Positions 27,154 to 36,727 of a stretch of 64,000 bases of DNA are shown here, piece after piece. The translations under genes were made by a program, and so were the position numbers. Where the stretch lies: contig NZ_JABJVY010000006.1 of the NCBI RefSeq assembly GCF_040750475.1, positions 143,337 through 207,336 on the forward strand. Direction: 5' to 3'. Below the pieces are notes generated by a model. It had not been told where the DNA came from. It did no database searches and saw nothing but the letters and a program-made list of their open reading frames with translations. Every line of letters begins with the position of its first letter. Within the stretch, counting starts at the first letter, position 1. Origin of the DNA: Amorphus sp040750475 (GTDB lineage: Bacteria > Pseudomonadota > Alphaproteobacteria > Rhizobiales > Amorphaceae).

Positions 27154-27609
27154 ATGGACGCAACCGAGATCGCCCGCGCCTGTGCCGATGCCATGTGGGC
27201 GGAGGACAAGGCCTCGCGCGGCCAGGGCATGGAGATCGTCTCGGTCGAGCCGGGAAAATCCGTGCTGACCATGCCGGTTCAGGACCACATGGTGAACGGC
27301 CACGCGATCTGCCACGGCGGCTACATCTTCCTGCTGGCCGATTCCGCGTTCGCCTTCGCCTGCAACACCTACGACCAGCGCACCGTGGCGCAGAGCTGCG
27401 CCATCAGCTTCGTCAAATCCGCCAGGCTCGGCGACGTGTTGACGGCGACGGCGGCGGAGCGTTGGCGCGAAGGCCGCTCGGGCATCTACGACATCACGGT
27501 CGCCGACCAGACCGGTACGACGGTCGCGGAATTTCGCGGCCAGTCGCGGACGATTTCGGGCCGCCTTCTCGGTCACGACAAAGACGGACCAAACGACCCG
27601 TCATCCTGA
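27154..27609 (+). CDS. paaI: Hydroxyphenylacetyl-CoA thioesterase PaaI
   Basis: A 151-residue hotdog-fold thioesterase. The family motif is NGHAICHGGYIFLLADSAFAFACN with the active-site Asp in LLADSAF. PaaI hydrolyses dead-end ring-hydroxylated phenylacetyl-CoA esters and so recovers CoA. The ATG at 27154 has AGGA eight bases upstream; a GTG at 27139 that overlaps the paaG stop would add five residues. Confidence 0.9.
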   Translation: MDATEIARACADAMWAEDKASRGQGMEIVSVEPGKSVLTMPVQDHMVNGHAICHGGYIFLLADSAFAFACNTYDQRTVAQSCAISFVKSARLGDVLTATAAERWREGRSGIYDITVADQTGTTVAEFRGQSRTISGRLLGHDKDGPNDPSS

Positions 27610-27738
27610 CACGTGGTCGAATCCAATAGGCCGCATCGCGCTTTTGCGCGCGTGGCCGGGCAAGCGGGCCCAGTCAAACCAAAAACCGCCCGCGACGCTC
27701 CAACGAACGAGCATCAATCACGGGTTTCGCGTTCGGGT

Positions 27739-27750
27739 CGGGTCGACCCG
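27739..27750. promoter_or_regulatory. Perfect 12-bp palindrome upstream of paaK
   Basis: CGGGTCGACCCG is self-complementary and lies 29 bp before the paaK start, in a 170-bp gap after paaI. It does not match the paaN-paaG dyad. It could be a separate regulatory site or chance in GC-rich DNA. Confidence 0.25.
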
Positions 27751-27779
27751 GACGCGCCGTGATCCAGGGAGACGACGCC

Positions 27780-29090
<1,311 letters not shown>

Positions 29091-29136
29091 ACCAAGACGC
29101 CGTCGGCTGCAGGGACGAGCTTGAAGGAACGCGACG

Positions 29137-29730
29137 ATGGCCCGCCCGCGTGCGGTCGACTACGACGACAAGCGCAACGCGATCCTGTCGGCGGCGGCCC
29201 AGGCCTTCGCCGAGACCGGCTTCGACGGCGCCTCGATGAACCAGATCGCGCTGTCGTGCGGATTTTCCAAGGCGTTGCTCTATCACTACTACGCCAACAA
29301 GGAGCAGTTGCTGTTCGACGTCATCGAGGCCCATCTGCAGGACCTCGTGGCGGCGGTCTCGGCCGTGCCGGACACCGGTAACCCGGAACAACGGCTGGTC
29401 GGACTGTGCACGGCGATCCTGGAGGCTTACCGGGATGCCGACGCCGAGCATAAGGTTCAGATCAACAATCTGGGCCGGCTGCCTGCAGACAAGCAAGATG
29501 CGCTGAAGCAGATGGAACGCCAGCTCGTCGACGTCTTCGCCGGCGCGATCTCTGCGGCCAATCCCGATCTCGCCCGCGATCCGACCCGTCTGAAGCCGGT
29601 CACGATGTCCCTGTTCGGAATGCTCAACTGGCATTATCTCTGGTTCCGACCCGACGGACCCGTCAGCCGGCAGGACTATGCGACCATCGCCGCGCGCTTG
29701 ATCGTCGCCGGTTCCAAGGCCCTCGGTTAA
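29137..29730 (+). CDS. TetR-family regulator of the phenylacetate cluster (PaaR-like)
   Basis: A 197-residue regulator. The N-terminal helix-turn-helix is ILSAAAQAFAETGFDGASMN through CGFSKALLYHYYANKEQLL, and the remaining residues form a ligand-binding domain. By analogy with TetR-type PaaR proteins, the ligand is expected to be phenylacetyl-CoA, relieving repression of paa genes. Its place at the end of the paa operon, and the dyad at 26234-26255, support this. Specificity is not proved by sequence. Confidence 0.85.
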   Translation: MARPRAVDYDDKRNAILSAAAQAFAETGFDGASMNQIALSCGFSKALLYHYYANKEQLLFDVIEAHLQDLVAAVSAVPDTGNPEQRLVGLCTAILEAYRDADAEHKVQINNLGRLPADKQDALKQMERQLVDVFAGAISAANPDLARDPTRLKPVTMSLFGMLNWHYLWFRPDGPVSRQDYATIAARLIVAGSKALG

Positions 29731-29844
29731 GCGTGCCCCCCGGTGCGCCGTCCGGAAACGCCTCGAAACGAAAACTTCGAGCTATTCGGCCAAAAGCGGA
29801 ACGGCTCCAGAGCCCAGTCCAGACCTATCGAGCACGCCGATCCA

Positions 29845-30579
29845 ATGACCGACACCGATCCGCTGGCGGCGCGACGCGCCACCACTTCCAACGCCTCCAG
29901 CCTGCGCCTTGTCCTGTTCGATTGCGACGGCACGCTGGTCGACAGCCAGCACATCATCGTAGAGGCGATGACGCGCGCATTTGCGAGCCACGGCTTCGCG
30001 CCGCCGCCGCGAACCGCCATTCTCGGTATAATCGGCTTGTCCCTGCCCCAGGCCGTCGGCCAACTCGTGGGCCCGGAACGCGCCGAAGCGACGCTGGACG
30101 TGGTTGCAGCTTACAAGGATTCCTTTCGAGACCTGCGCTCCGCGGCCTCCCATAACGAGCCGCTCTTTCCCGGCATCGCGGACCTGATCGCCGACTTGCA
30201 GCGGGATGAGCGCACCCTCATCGGCATGGTCACCGGCAAGAGCCGGCGCGGTGTCGACGTGATCCTGGACCGGTTCGATTTTCGCGGCCGGTTCGTGACC
30301 ATTCAGACCGCCGACGATGCTCCTTCCAAGCCCGATCCGACCATGGTGGAACGTGCGCTCGGCGAAACCGGGGCTCCCAGGACCTCGACAGTGGTGATCG
30401 GCGACACCACCTTCGACATGCAGATGGCGAAGGCCGCCGGCACCGCCGCGATCGGCGTGAGCTGGGGCTACCATCCGACCGACAAGCTGGCGCCGGCCGG
30501 CGCCGACCGGGTGGTTGCGAGCGTCGCCGAGCTGCCCGATGCGATCGCCGAGCTGACCGGCGACAGAGAGGATGTCTGA
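29845..30579 (+). CDS. HAD-family hydrolase (phosphoglycolate-phosphatase-like)
   Basis: A 244-residue HAD phosphatase. Motif I is LVLFDCDGTLVDS (two catalytic Asp), motif II MVTGKSRRG, and motif IV IGDTTFDMQMAKAAG. A helical cap of C1 type lies between I and II. Substrates in this subgroup are small phosphorylated metabolites. The ATG at 29845 (MTDTDPLAAR) is more natural than the longer frame. The next gene (ATP12) begins 3 bp after its stop, an arrangement often seen in Hyphomicrobiales. Confidence 0.88.
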   Translation: MTDTDPLAARRATTSNASSLRLVLFDCDGTLVDSQHIIVEAMTRAFASHGFAPPPRTAILGIIGLSLPQAVGQLVGPERAEATLDVVAAYKDSFRDLRSAASHNEPLFPGIADLIADLQRDERTLIGMVTGKSRRGVDVILDRFDFRGRFVTIQTADDAPSKPDPTMVERALGETGAPRTSTVVIGDTTFDMQMAKAAGTAAIGVSWGYHPTDKLAPAGADRVVASVAELPDAIAELTGDREDV

Positions 30580-30582
30580 ACC

Positions 30583-31353
30583 ATGAGCGACGAGGAGATC
30601 CGAATCGCCCCCCCGTCCGACCCGCTCGAACGCTCCCAACGTCTGTCGCGCCCCGAGCTGCCGAAACGCTTCTATAAGGGGGTAGCGGTCGGAAGCGGCG
30701 AGAATGGCCATGCCATCACCCTCGACGGCCGAACGGTGCGGACCCCGGGCGGGCGCGTGCTTGCCGCCCCCGACGCGACGGTGGCCGAAGCGATCGCGGC
30801 GGAATGGGCCGCCCAGGCGGAACGAATCGATCGGGCCACCATGCCGCTGACCCGGCTGCTGAACTCGACCATCGACGGTGTCGAGCCGGCGCGCGAAGCC
30901 GTCGCCCGCGACATAGCCGCCTATGCCCAGACCGACCTGCTCTGCTACCGCGCGGACGGTCCAGGTGGCCTCGTCGACAATCAGCGCGCCGCCTGGGATC
31001 CGATCCTGGCCTGGGCGGAAACGACCCTCGGCGCCCGGTTCGTGCTTGCCGAAGGGGTCATGCCGGTCGCCCAGTCCGCCTCCACGCTCAGCGCCGTCGA
31101 TGCCCGGTTGCCGCGCGATCCCGCGCTTCTCCTGGCCGCCATGCACTCGATGACCAGCCTCACCGGGTCCGTCCTGATCGCGCTTGCAGTGCTGGAGGGC
31201 CAGTTGGACGCGGAAGAGGCCTGGGCGGCCGCCCATGTCGATGAGGACTGGAACATTTCGCTTTGGGGCGAGGATGCGGAGGCCAAGCGACGTCGCGATC
31301 AGCGGGAGATCGACATGCAGGCGGCCGCCTTCGTCGTCCGTGCGCTTGCCTGA
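30583..31353 (+). CDS. ATP12-family ATP synthase F1 assembly chaperone
   Basis: A 256-residue ATP12 protein. Typical segments are PKRFYKGVAVGSGENGHAIT, LDGRTVRTPGG, AEWAAQAERIDRATMPLTRL and DLLCYRADGP. In mitochondria Atp12 binds the F1 alpha subunit during assembly, and the bacterial homologue is confined largely to alphaproteobacteria, so it is a useful lineage marker here. Probably co-transcribed with the HAD gene. Confidence 0.93.
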   Translation: MSDEEIRIAPPSDPLERSQRLSRPELPKRFYKGVAVGSGENGHAITLDGRTVRTPGGRVLAAPDATVAEAIAAEWAAQAERIDRATMPLTRLLNSTIDGVEPAREAVARDIAAYAQTDLLCYRADGPGGLVDNQRAAWDPILAWAETTLGARFVLAEGVMPVAQSASTLSAVDARLPRDPALLLAAMHSMTSLTGSVLIALAVLEGQLDAEEAWAAAHVDEDWNISLWGEDAEAKRRRDQREIDMQAAAFVVRALA

Positions 31354-31529
31354 CGCAGCGCACGCAAAGGCCCGCCACGCTGGCATCGCACTGTCGGATG
31401 CGCTAAGCCACGTCCCAATTTGAGGCTTGCGCATTCCGTTCGCCAAGCCTCGTAAAGGCTCGACAATCGCGATCGCCCTCCGGACAATGGGTCGAAGGGC
31501 GATGCGCGCGTCTCAGGTGGATATGTAAG

Positions 31530-32723
31530 ATGGCAAAAGTTCTTGTCCTCGGCGGTGACGGGTTCTGCGGCTGGCCGACCAGCCTCTATCTGTCCAAACG
31601 CGGACATGATGTCGTCATCGTCGACAACCTGTCGCGACGGAAGATCGACGTGGAGCTGGAGGTCGAATCGCTGACGCCGATTCGCCCCCTCGGCGAGCGC
31701 CTGAAGGTCTGGAGAGAGCTGACCGGCAAGCAGATCGGCTACCACTCCTTCACCGTCGGCGAGCACTACCATCGCCTTTTGACGCTGATCCTCGAGGAAA
31801 AGCCGGACGTCATCATCCATTTCGCCGAGCAGCGCGCCGCGCCCTACTCCATGAAGACGCCGCACCACAAGCGCTACACGGTGCGCAACAATCTGTGCGC
31901 AACCCACGACGTGCTGTGTGCGATCGTGGAATCCGGGCTCGACATCCATCTGGTCCATCTCGGAACCATGGGCGTCTACGGGTACGGCACCGCCGGTATG
32001 AAGATCCCGGAGGGCTACCTTCAGATCAAGATCGACACCGGCGCCGATCTCATCGATCACGAGATCCTGTATCCGGCCAATCCCGGCTCGATCTACCATA
32101 TGACCAAGACGCAGGATCAGCTCTTCTTCTTTTATTACAACAAGAATGACGGGGTGAAGATCACTGATCTGCATCAGGGCATCGTCTGGGGCACGCAGAC
32201 CGACGAAACCTCGATGGACGAGCGGCTGATCAACCGGTTCGACTATGACGGCGACTACGGGACGGTGCTCAACCGCTTCCTGATGCAGGCTGCCATCGGC
32301 TATCCGCTGACCGTCCACGGCACCGGTGGCCAGACCCGCGCCTTCATCCACATTCGCGACACCTGCCGCTGCATCGAGCTTGCGATCGACAACCCGCCCA
32401 AGGCCGGCGAGCGCGTCAACATCCTCAACCAGATGACAGAGACCCACCGCATTCGCCGGCTCGCCGAGATGATCTCGGAAATGACCAGCGTGCCGATCGA
32501 ATATCTGCCCAACCCGCGCAACGAGGCGGAAGAGAACGATCTCCACGTCACCAACGACCGGTTCCTGGGCATGGGCCTGTCGCCGATCACGCTGGAGGCG
32601 GGGCTGATGTCGGAAGTGACCGATATCGCCCGCACCTATGCGGAACGCTGCGACCGCGCCAAGATCCCATGCGTCTCCAATTGGCGGCGCATGCCCAAGC
32701 TGGCCTATCCGAAGGCGGTGTAA
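31530..32723 (+). CDS. sqdB: UDP-sulfoquinovose synthase-like NAD-dependent epimerase
   Basis: A 397-residue extended SDR with the SQD1/SqdB hallmarks: GGDGFCGWPTSLYLSKRG (NAD motif), RRKIDVELEVESLTPI, IIHFAEQRAAPYSMKTP, and the active site HLGTMGVYGYG plus YHMTK (Thr, Tyr, Lys). These enzymes add sulfite to UDP-glucose-derived intermediates to make UDP-sulfoquinovose for the sulfolipid SQDG. The usual partner glycosyltransferase genes are not adjacent, so the product could instead feed another sulfosugar conjugate. The next gene overlaps or abuts its 3' end. Confidence 0.85.
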   Translation: MAKVLVLGGDGFCGWPTSLYLSKRGHDVVIVDNLSRRKIDVELEVESLTPIRPLGERLKVWRELTGKQIGYHSFTVGEHYHRLLTLILEEKPDVIIHFAEQRAAPYSMKTPHHKRYTVRNNLCATHDVLCAIVESGLDIHLVHLGTMGVYGYGTAGMKIPEGYLQIKIDTGADLIDHEILYPANPGSIYHMTKTQDQLFFFYYNKNDGVKITDLHQGIVWGTQTDETSMDERLINRFDYDGDYGTVLNRFLMQAAIGYPLTVHGTGGQTRAFIHIRDTCRCIELAIDNPPKAGERVNILNQMTETHRIRRLAEMISEMTSVPIEYLPNPRNEAEENDLHVTNDRFLGMGLSPITLEAGLMSEVTDIARTYAERCDRAKIPCVSNWRRMPKLAYPKAV

Positions 32724-33381
32724 GCTGGCTGAGCGGCGGCATAGCGGCGATAGGACGGCGTCCGGCAACGACAAGTCGGCCGACGCGCCGGAAGGGCCTG
32801 CCGAAAAGCCCCGCTCGATCGAGCGCCACATCGGCCGCGAGGTCCGCCGCCAGCGCCAGCGCCATCAGATGACGCTCGCCGACCTCGCTCAGGCGACCGG
32901 CCTCTCCCCAGGCATGGTCTCCAAGATCGAGAACGGCCAGATCTCGCCTTCGCTCTCGACGCTGACCAACCTTGCCAGCGCGCTCAACCTTCCGCTTTCG
33001 GCCTTTTTCCGCTCGTTCGAGGAAAGCCGCGACGTCTCCTACGTGCCGGCCGGGCGCGGCCTGGAGATCGACCGCCGGGGCACCCGCGCTGGCCATATCT
33101 ACCAGCTTCTCGGCCACATGATCCGCGCCAGCGTCTCGGTGGAGCCCTACCTGATCACGCTGACGGAGCACTCCGACGTATTCACCGACTTCCAGCACGA
33201 AGGCGTGGAGTTTCTCTATATGCTGGAGGGCGAGGTTCGCTATCGCCATGGCGAGCGCGAATTTCTACTCTCGCCTGGGGACTCCCTGTTCTTCGACGCC
33301 ATCGCCCCCCACGGCCCCGCCGAGCTGGTCCAGCTCCCCGCCCGCTATCTCTCCATCATCGCCTCGCCCGGAGAAGGGTGA
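32638..33381 (+). CDS. XRE-type regulator with C-terminal cupin sensor
   Basis: The coding frame has an N-terminal helix-turn-helix (LADLAQATGLSPGMVSKIENGQISPSLSTL) and a C-terminal cupin with HEGVEFLYMLEGEVRYRHG and LSPGDSLFFDAIAPHGP. Such regulators sense small metabolites through the cupin. The only standard in-frame start before the DNA-binding domain is ATG 32638, 86 bp inside sqdB; otherwise a rare CTG at 32725 must be used. The first 55 residues are low-complexity and probably not conserved. The close fit to sqdB hints that it may regulate sulfolipid synthesis, but this is inference. Confidence 0.8.
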   Translation: MRNAATAPRSHASPIGGACPSWPIRRRCKLAERRHSGDRTASGNDKSADAPEGPAEKPRSIERHIGREVRRQRQRHQMTLADLAQATGLSPGMVSKIENGQISPSLSTLTNLASALNLPLSAFFRSFEESRDVSYVPAGRGLEIDRRGTRAGHIYQLLGHMIRASVSVEPYLITLTEHSDVFTDFQHEGVEFLYMLEGEVRYRHGEREFLLSPGDSLFFDAIAPHGPAELVQLPARYLSIIASPGEG

Positions 33382-33415
33382 GGCGCTCGCATACGGATTG
33401 CCGTCCCGCGCTTTG

Positions 33416-33512
33416 AGCATGTCGCGTTCAAACGGAATCGGTTTGAACGCGACATGCTTAAGGTATTCATCCTGGAGCCATTTCTTATCGCTCAGACGTT
33501 TCCGTCTGAGCG
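33416..33512. repeat. Two strong intergenic hairpins downstream of the XRE-cupin gene
   Basis: First hairpin: AGCATGTCGCGTTCAAAC (33416-33433) pairs perfectly with its complement at 33441-33458 around a 7-nt loop, an 18-bp stem. Second: CGCTCAGACG (33489-33498) pairs with CGTCTGAGCG (33503-33512) around TTTC. Neither is followed by a clear T-tract. They resemble the mosaic intergenic repeats of Hyphomicrobiales genomes. Related fragments (GCCGTCCGGAAACGC and AAAGCGGAACGGCTC) occur near 23000-23075 and 29750-29815. Confidence 0.7.
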
Positions 33513-33595
33513 GAAAAAGCTCTAGGTAGGAAAAAGAGAAACGACCCCATCCTTCGGCGACCGACGCTGCCGCCCCAAAAACGCGACCCCATAAG

Positions 33596-34837
33596 ATGGC
33601 CCTGCCTCCGTCGGACGGCCCCACGTCCCGCTTCGCCGCCTTTCAGCACAAAAGCTTCGCCCTTTACTGGGCGGCGCGCTTCGCCTCGACCTTCTCCGTG
33701 CAGATCGTCTCGGTCGCCGTCGGATGGCAGGTCTACGACATCAGCCGCGACCCGTTCGATCTCGGCCTGGTCGGATTGTTGCAGTTCGCCCCCGCATTGC
33801 TTTTGATGTTCGCGACCGGAGCGGCGGCCGATCGCTACAACCGGCGCACCATCATGGCGCTCGGCATGATCGTCGAAGCCATGTGCACGGGCTTCCTGAT
33901 TGCGTTTACCCTTGCGGGCGCGCCGAGCGTGCTGCCGATTTTCGTGACCTTGATCGTGTTCGGGACGGCGCGCGCCTTCTTCAACCCGGCGCAAAGCTCG
34001 CTGGTGGTCAATCTGGTGCCCCAGGAGGCGCTCTCCAACGCGATCGCCTGGAACTCCTCGGCCTGGCAGGTGGCCACGATCGTCGGGCCGGTCGCCGGCG
34101 GCCTTCTCTATGGAGTAAGCCCGATCGCGGCCTATGGCGCGGCCAGCGTCATGTTTCTCGCCGGCACGGGCTTCGTCCTCGCGATCCCGCAACCCGCCCA
34201 GCGCACCACGCGCGAGCCGGCGAGCTGGAAAACGGTGATCGCCGGACTCAGCTACATCCGCCGCGAAAAGGTCGTTCTGGGCGCGATCTCGCTCGACCTC
34301 TTCGCCGTGCTCTTGGGCGGCGCAACCGCCCTGCTCCCGGTCTATGCCCGCGATATCCTGGACCTCGGTCCCTGGGGGCTCGGCCTTTTGCGCGCCGCAC
34401 CCGGCGTGGGCGCGGTCGCCATGGCCGTGTTCCTGGCCATGAGCCCGATCCGCTCGCGCGCCGGGTTCTTGATGTTCATCTGCGTGTTCAGCTTCGGCGC
34501 TTTCACTGTTGTGTTCGGCCTCTCCACCACGGTCTGGGTCTCCATCGTGGCGCTTGCGCTGATGGGCGCCTTCGACATGGTCAGCGTGTTCGTACGCGAA
34601 ACGCTGATCCAGCTTTGGACTCCGGACGAGGTGCGCGGCCGGGTGAACGCGGTCAACATGGTGTTCGTCGGCGCCTCCAACGAACTCGGCGAGTTCCGTG
34701 CCGGCGTCATGGCGACCCTGATCGGCACCGTGGCCGCCGTGGTGGTGGGCGGGATGGGCACGATGGCCGTCGCCGCCCTCTGGGCCAAAATGTTCCCGGA
34801 CCTGCGGCGCATCCAGCACCTGGAAAGCCGGGATTAA
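33596..34837 (+). CDS. MFS transporter (MFS_3 / EntS-like)
   Basis: A 413-residue major facilitator with about 12 membrane segments. The MFS motif A loop is ATGAAADRYNRRTIMALG at about 80-97, and PLYRAFF-like FGTARAFFNPAQSSLVVNLVP is typical of the MFS_3 group that includes the siderophore exporter EntS. Most members are putative exporters; no siderophore genes are near. The ATG at 33596 follows a repeat-rich gap. Confidence 0.88.
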   Translation: MALPPSDGPTSRFAAFQHKSFALYWAARFASTFSVQIVSVAVGWQVYDISRDPFDLGLVGLLQFAPALLLMFATGAAADRYNRRTIMALGMIVEAMCTGFLIAFTLAGAPSVLPIFVTLIVFGTARAFFNPAQSSLVVNLVPQEALSNAIAWNSSAWQVATIVGPVAGGLLYGVSPIAAYGAASVMFLAGTGFVLAIPQPAQRTTREPASWKTVIAGLSYIRREKVVLGAISLDLFAVLLGGATALLPVYARDILDLGPWGLGLLRAAPGVGAVAMAVFLAMSPIRSRAGFLMFICVFSFGAFTVVFGLSTTVWVSIVALALMGAFDMVSVFVRETLIQLWTPDEVRGRVNAVNMVFVGASNELGEFRAGVMATLIGTVAAVVVGGMGTMAVAALWAKMFPDLRRIQHLESRD

Positions 34838-34859
34838 GCGGAGCGCGAAGCCTCCAGTT

Positions 34860-35531
34860 TCACTTCGCCGGAAGCTCGACCTCGTCGGCCGCAATCACCC
34901 AGGGTTCGGCCGCGGCATCGCTCGTCCAGCGTTTCAGGCTGGGCAGCGCCAGCACGGCGTCCATATAGCTCCGGGTGGCGGCGCTCACCTCCCAGCCATA
35001 CCGATCCAGCCGCGTCACCACCGGCGCATACATGGCGTCGGCGGCACTGAATGCCCCGAACAGAAACGGCCCGGAGCCCGCAAATCGGCTGCGGCAATCG
35101 GCAAAGATCTGCTCGATCCGGGCCACCTCAGCGGCCGCCGCCGGCCCACCCCAGCCCAGGAAGGGAAATCGCTTGCGCAGGTTCATCGGGCAGGCCTTAC
35201 GCAGCGCCGGAAAGCCGGAATGCATTTCTGCCGAAACCGAACGGGCGATCGCGCGCGCCACCGGGTCCGCCGGCCAGATCGCCCGGTCTGAGTAGTGGTC
35301 GGCGAGATATTCCATGATCGACATGGTGTCCCAAACCGCCACATCCCCGTCGACCAGACACGGGACCTTGCCCGAAGGCGAATGGCGCAAGATGCGCTCC
35401 TTCGTATCCGCCTCGTCGAGCGGGATCAGGATCTCGTCGAAATCGATGCCGACCTCGGCCATCAGAAGCCATGGCCTGAGCGACCAGCTCGAATAGGCCT
35501 TATTGCCGATCACCAGAACGAGACTCATCAC
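34860..35531 (-). CDS. Glutathione S-transferase family protein
   Basis: A 223-residue GST. The thioredoxin-like N-terminal domain starts LVLVIGNKAYSSWSLRPWLLM; the active-site residue is a Ser in the SSWSLR stretch. The cis-proline element is GKVPCLVDGDVAVWDTMSIMEYL. An all-helical C-terminal domain follows. Members detoxify electrophiles or act in aromatic catabolism. A second GST of the same subgroup lies 245 bp away on the same strand, suggesting an old tandem duplication. Confidence 0.9.
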   Translation of the reverse strand: MMSLVLVIGNKAYSSWSLRPWLLMAEVGIDFDEILIPLDEADTKERILRHSPSGKVPCLVDGDVAVWDTMSIMEYLADHYSDRAIWPADPVARAIARSVSAEMHSGFPALRKACPMNLRKRFPFLGWGGPAAAAEVARIEQIFADCRSRFAGSGPFLFGAFSAADAMYAPVVTRLDRYGWEVSAATRSYMDAVLALPSLKRWTSDAAAEPWVIAADEVELPAK

Positions 35532-35776
35532 ATCCCTCCCAACACGATCTTTCTCTGGCCTGCCGGAGGCCCAATGGGCCGGCCCGAAACAGGCCTCAGG
35601 CTCGGATTGTCACCGAGCACGACCGAGACGTCCAATGGAGGTTGGTGATGGATCTCTTCGCCAAACCTGATGGCTCAAGGCGAGCCCTCCAGCCGGTCCG
35701 CTCTTTCCTCAAGCGGTGACCGGCCGAACTTGTCCTTTGTGGCGGTTCGGGACCGCGAACCGATTCCCGAGACGGG

Positions 35777-36430
35777 CTAAAATTCCACCTCGAGCTCGAC
35801 GATCTCCTCCGGCTCCGCCAGAGCGGCCTCGGTCCACTCCTGCATCAGCGGCCAGTTGAAGATCGTGTCGCAATAGGCGGAGAGTTCTGGCTCCAGCTCC
35901 ACCGCATAGGTGCGGAAGCGCGTGCAGACCGGCGCATACATGGCATCCGCCATCGTGAGGTCGCCGAACAGATACGGCCCGCCATATTTGTCGAGGCATT
36001 CGCGCCAGATTGCCTTGATCCGATCGACATCCGGCCGGGCGCCGGAGAAGATCTTGAAGTGGTCGTGGCGGGCCTTGAGATTCATCGGCAAGGCCGAACG
36101 CAGATTATAGAAGCCGGAATGCATTTCGCCCGATACCGCGCGGCAATGCGCCCGCACGGCCTGGTCCGCCGGCAGGAGCCCGGCATCCGGAGCGATTTCC
36201 GCCAGATATTCCGCAATCGCGAGCGTGTCCCAGACCGTGACGTCGCCATGGGTCAGGCGCGGCACCAGCACGGATGGCGACAAAAGCAGAAGCTCCTGCC
36301 GGGTATCGGGGTCGTCGATGTCGACCTTCGCCTCTTCGAAGTCCAGCCCCGCCATTCGGCACAGCAGCCAGCCGCGCAGCGACCAGGACGAGTAGTTCTT
36401 GGATGAGATCGTCAGTTTCGCGCCAGCCAT
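35777..36430 (-). CDS. Glutathione S-transferase family protein (paralogue)
   Basis: A 217-residue GST closely similar in layout to the one at 34860: LTISSKNYSSWSLRGWLLCRMA at the N-terminus, VLVPRLTHGDVTVWDTLAIAEYL and SGEMHSGFYNLRSALPMNL in the middle. It shares the SSWSLR active-site region. The two paralogues differ enough that they probably have separate substrates. The gap of 297 bp to phaZ contains no gene I can support. Confidence 0.9.
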   Translation of the reverse strand: MAGAKLTISSKNYSSWSLRGWLLCRMAGLDFEEAKVDIDDPDTRQELLLLSPSVLVPRLTHGDVTVWDTLAIAEYLAEIAPDAGLLPADQAVRAHCRAVSGEMHSGFYNLRSALPMNLKARHDHFKIFSGARPDVDRIKAIWRECLDKYGGPYLFGDLTMADAMYAPVCTRFRTYAVELEPELSAYCDTIFNWPLMQEWTEAALAEPEEIVELEVEF

Positions 36431-36727
36431 CGAAGCTATCTGTCCCTCACTTGTCGGAGGCGCGCCTTCGGCCGAGCGGCCTCTGCCCCTTTTGCATCCC
36501 CTTGGCCCGCCTCATGCTTGAGTAGCCTATCCGGACCCTATTTCGCAATTGCGAGATATGTCCAAACGGGCCCGTTTCGGCACGGGCGGGGAGCAAAGCT
36601 CCACACTAGCCGAGGGCCCGATCAGGGTCCCCCTCGACTTTATGGGTTTCAATCTTCGCGCAAAGCTGGGACATTCGCACGAGATTTTTTGCACTGCGGC
36701 ATTCCGCGAACGGGCAACGGACGATCG

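Noticed and set aside
29782..31446. 554-codon open frame on the minus strand
   Set aside because: Antisense to the HAD and ATP12 genes, both clearly recognisable.
31299..32831. 510-codon open frame on the minus strand
   Set aside because: Antisense to sqdB; no motifs.
33485..34894. 469-codon open frame on the minus strand
   Set aside because: Antisense to the MFS transporter; charged composition is the usual shadow of membrane-protein codons.
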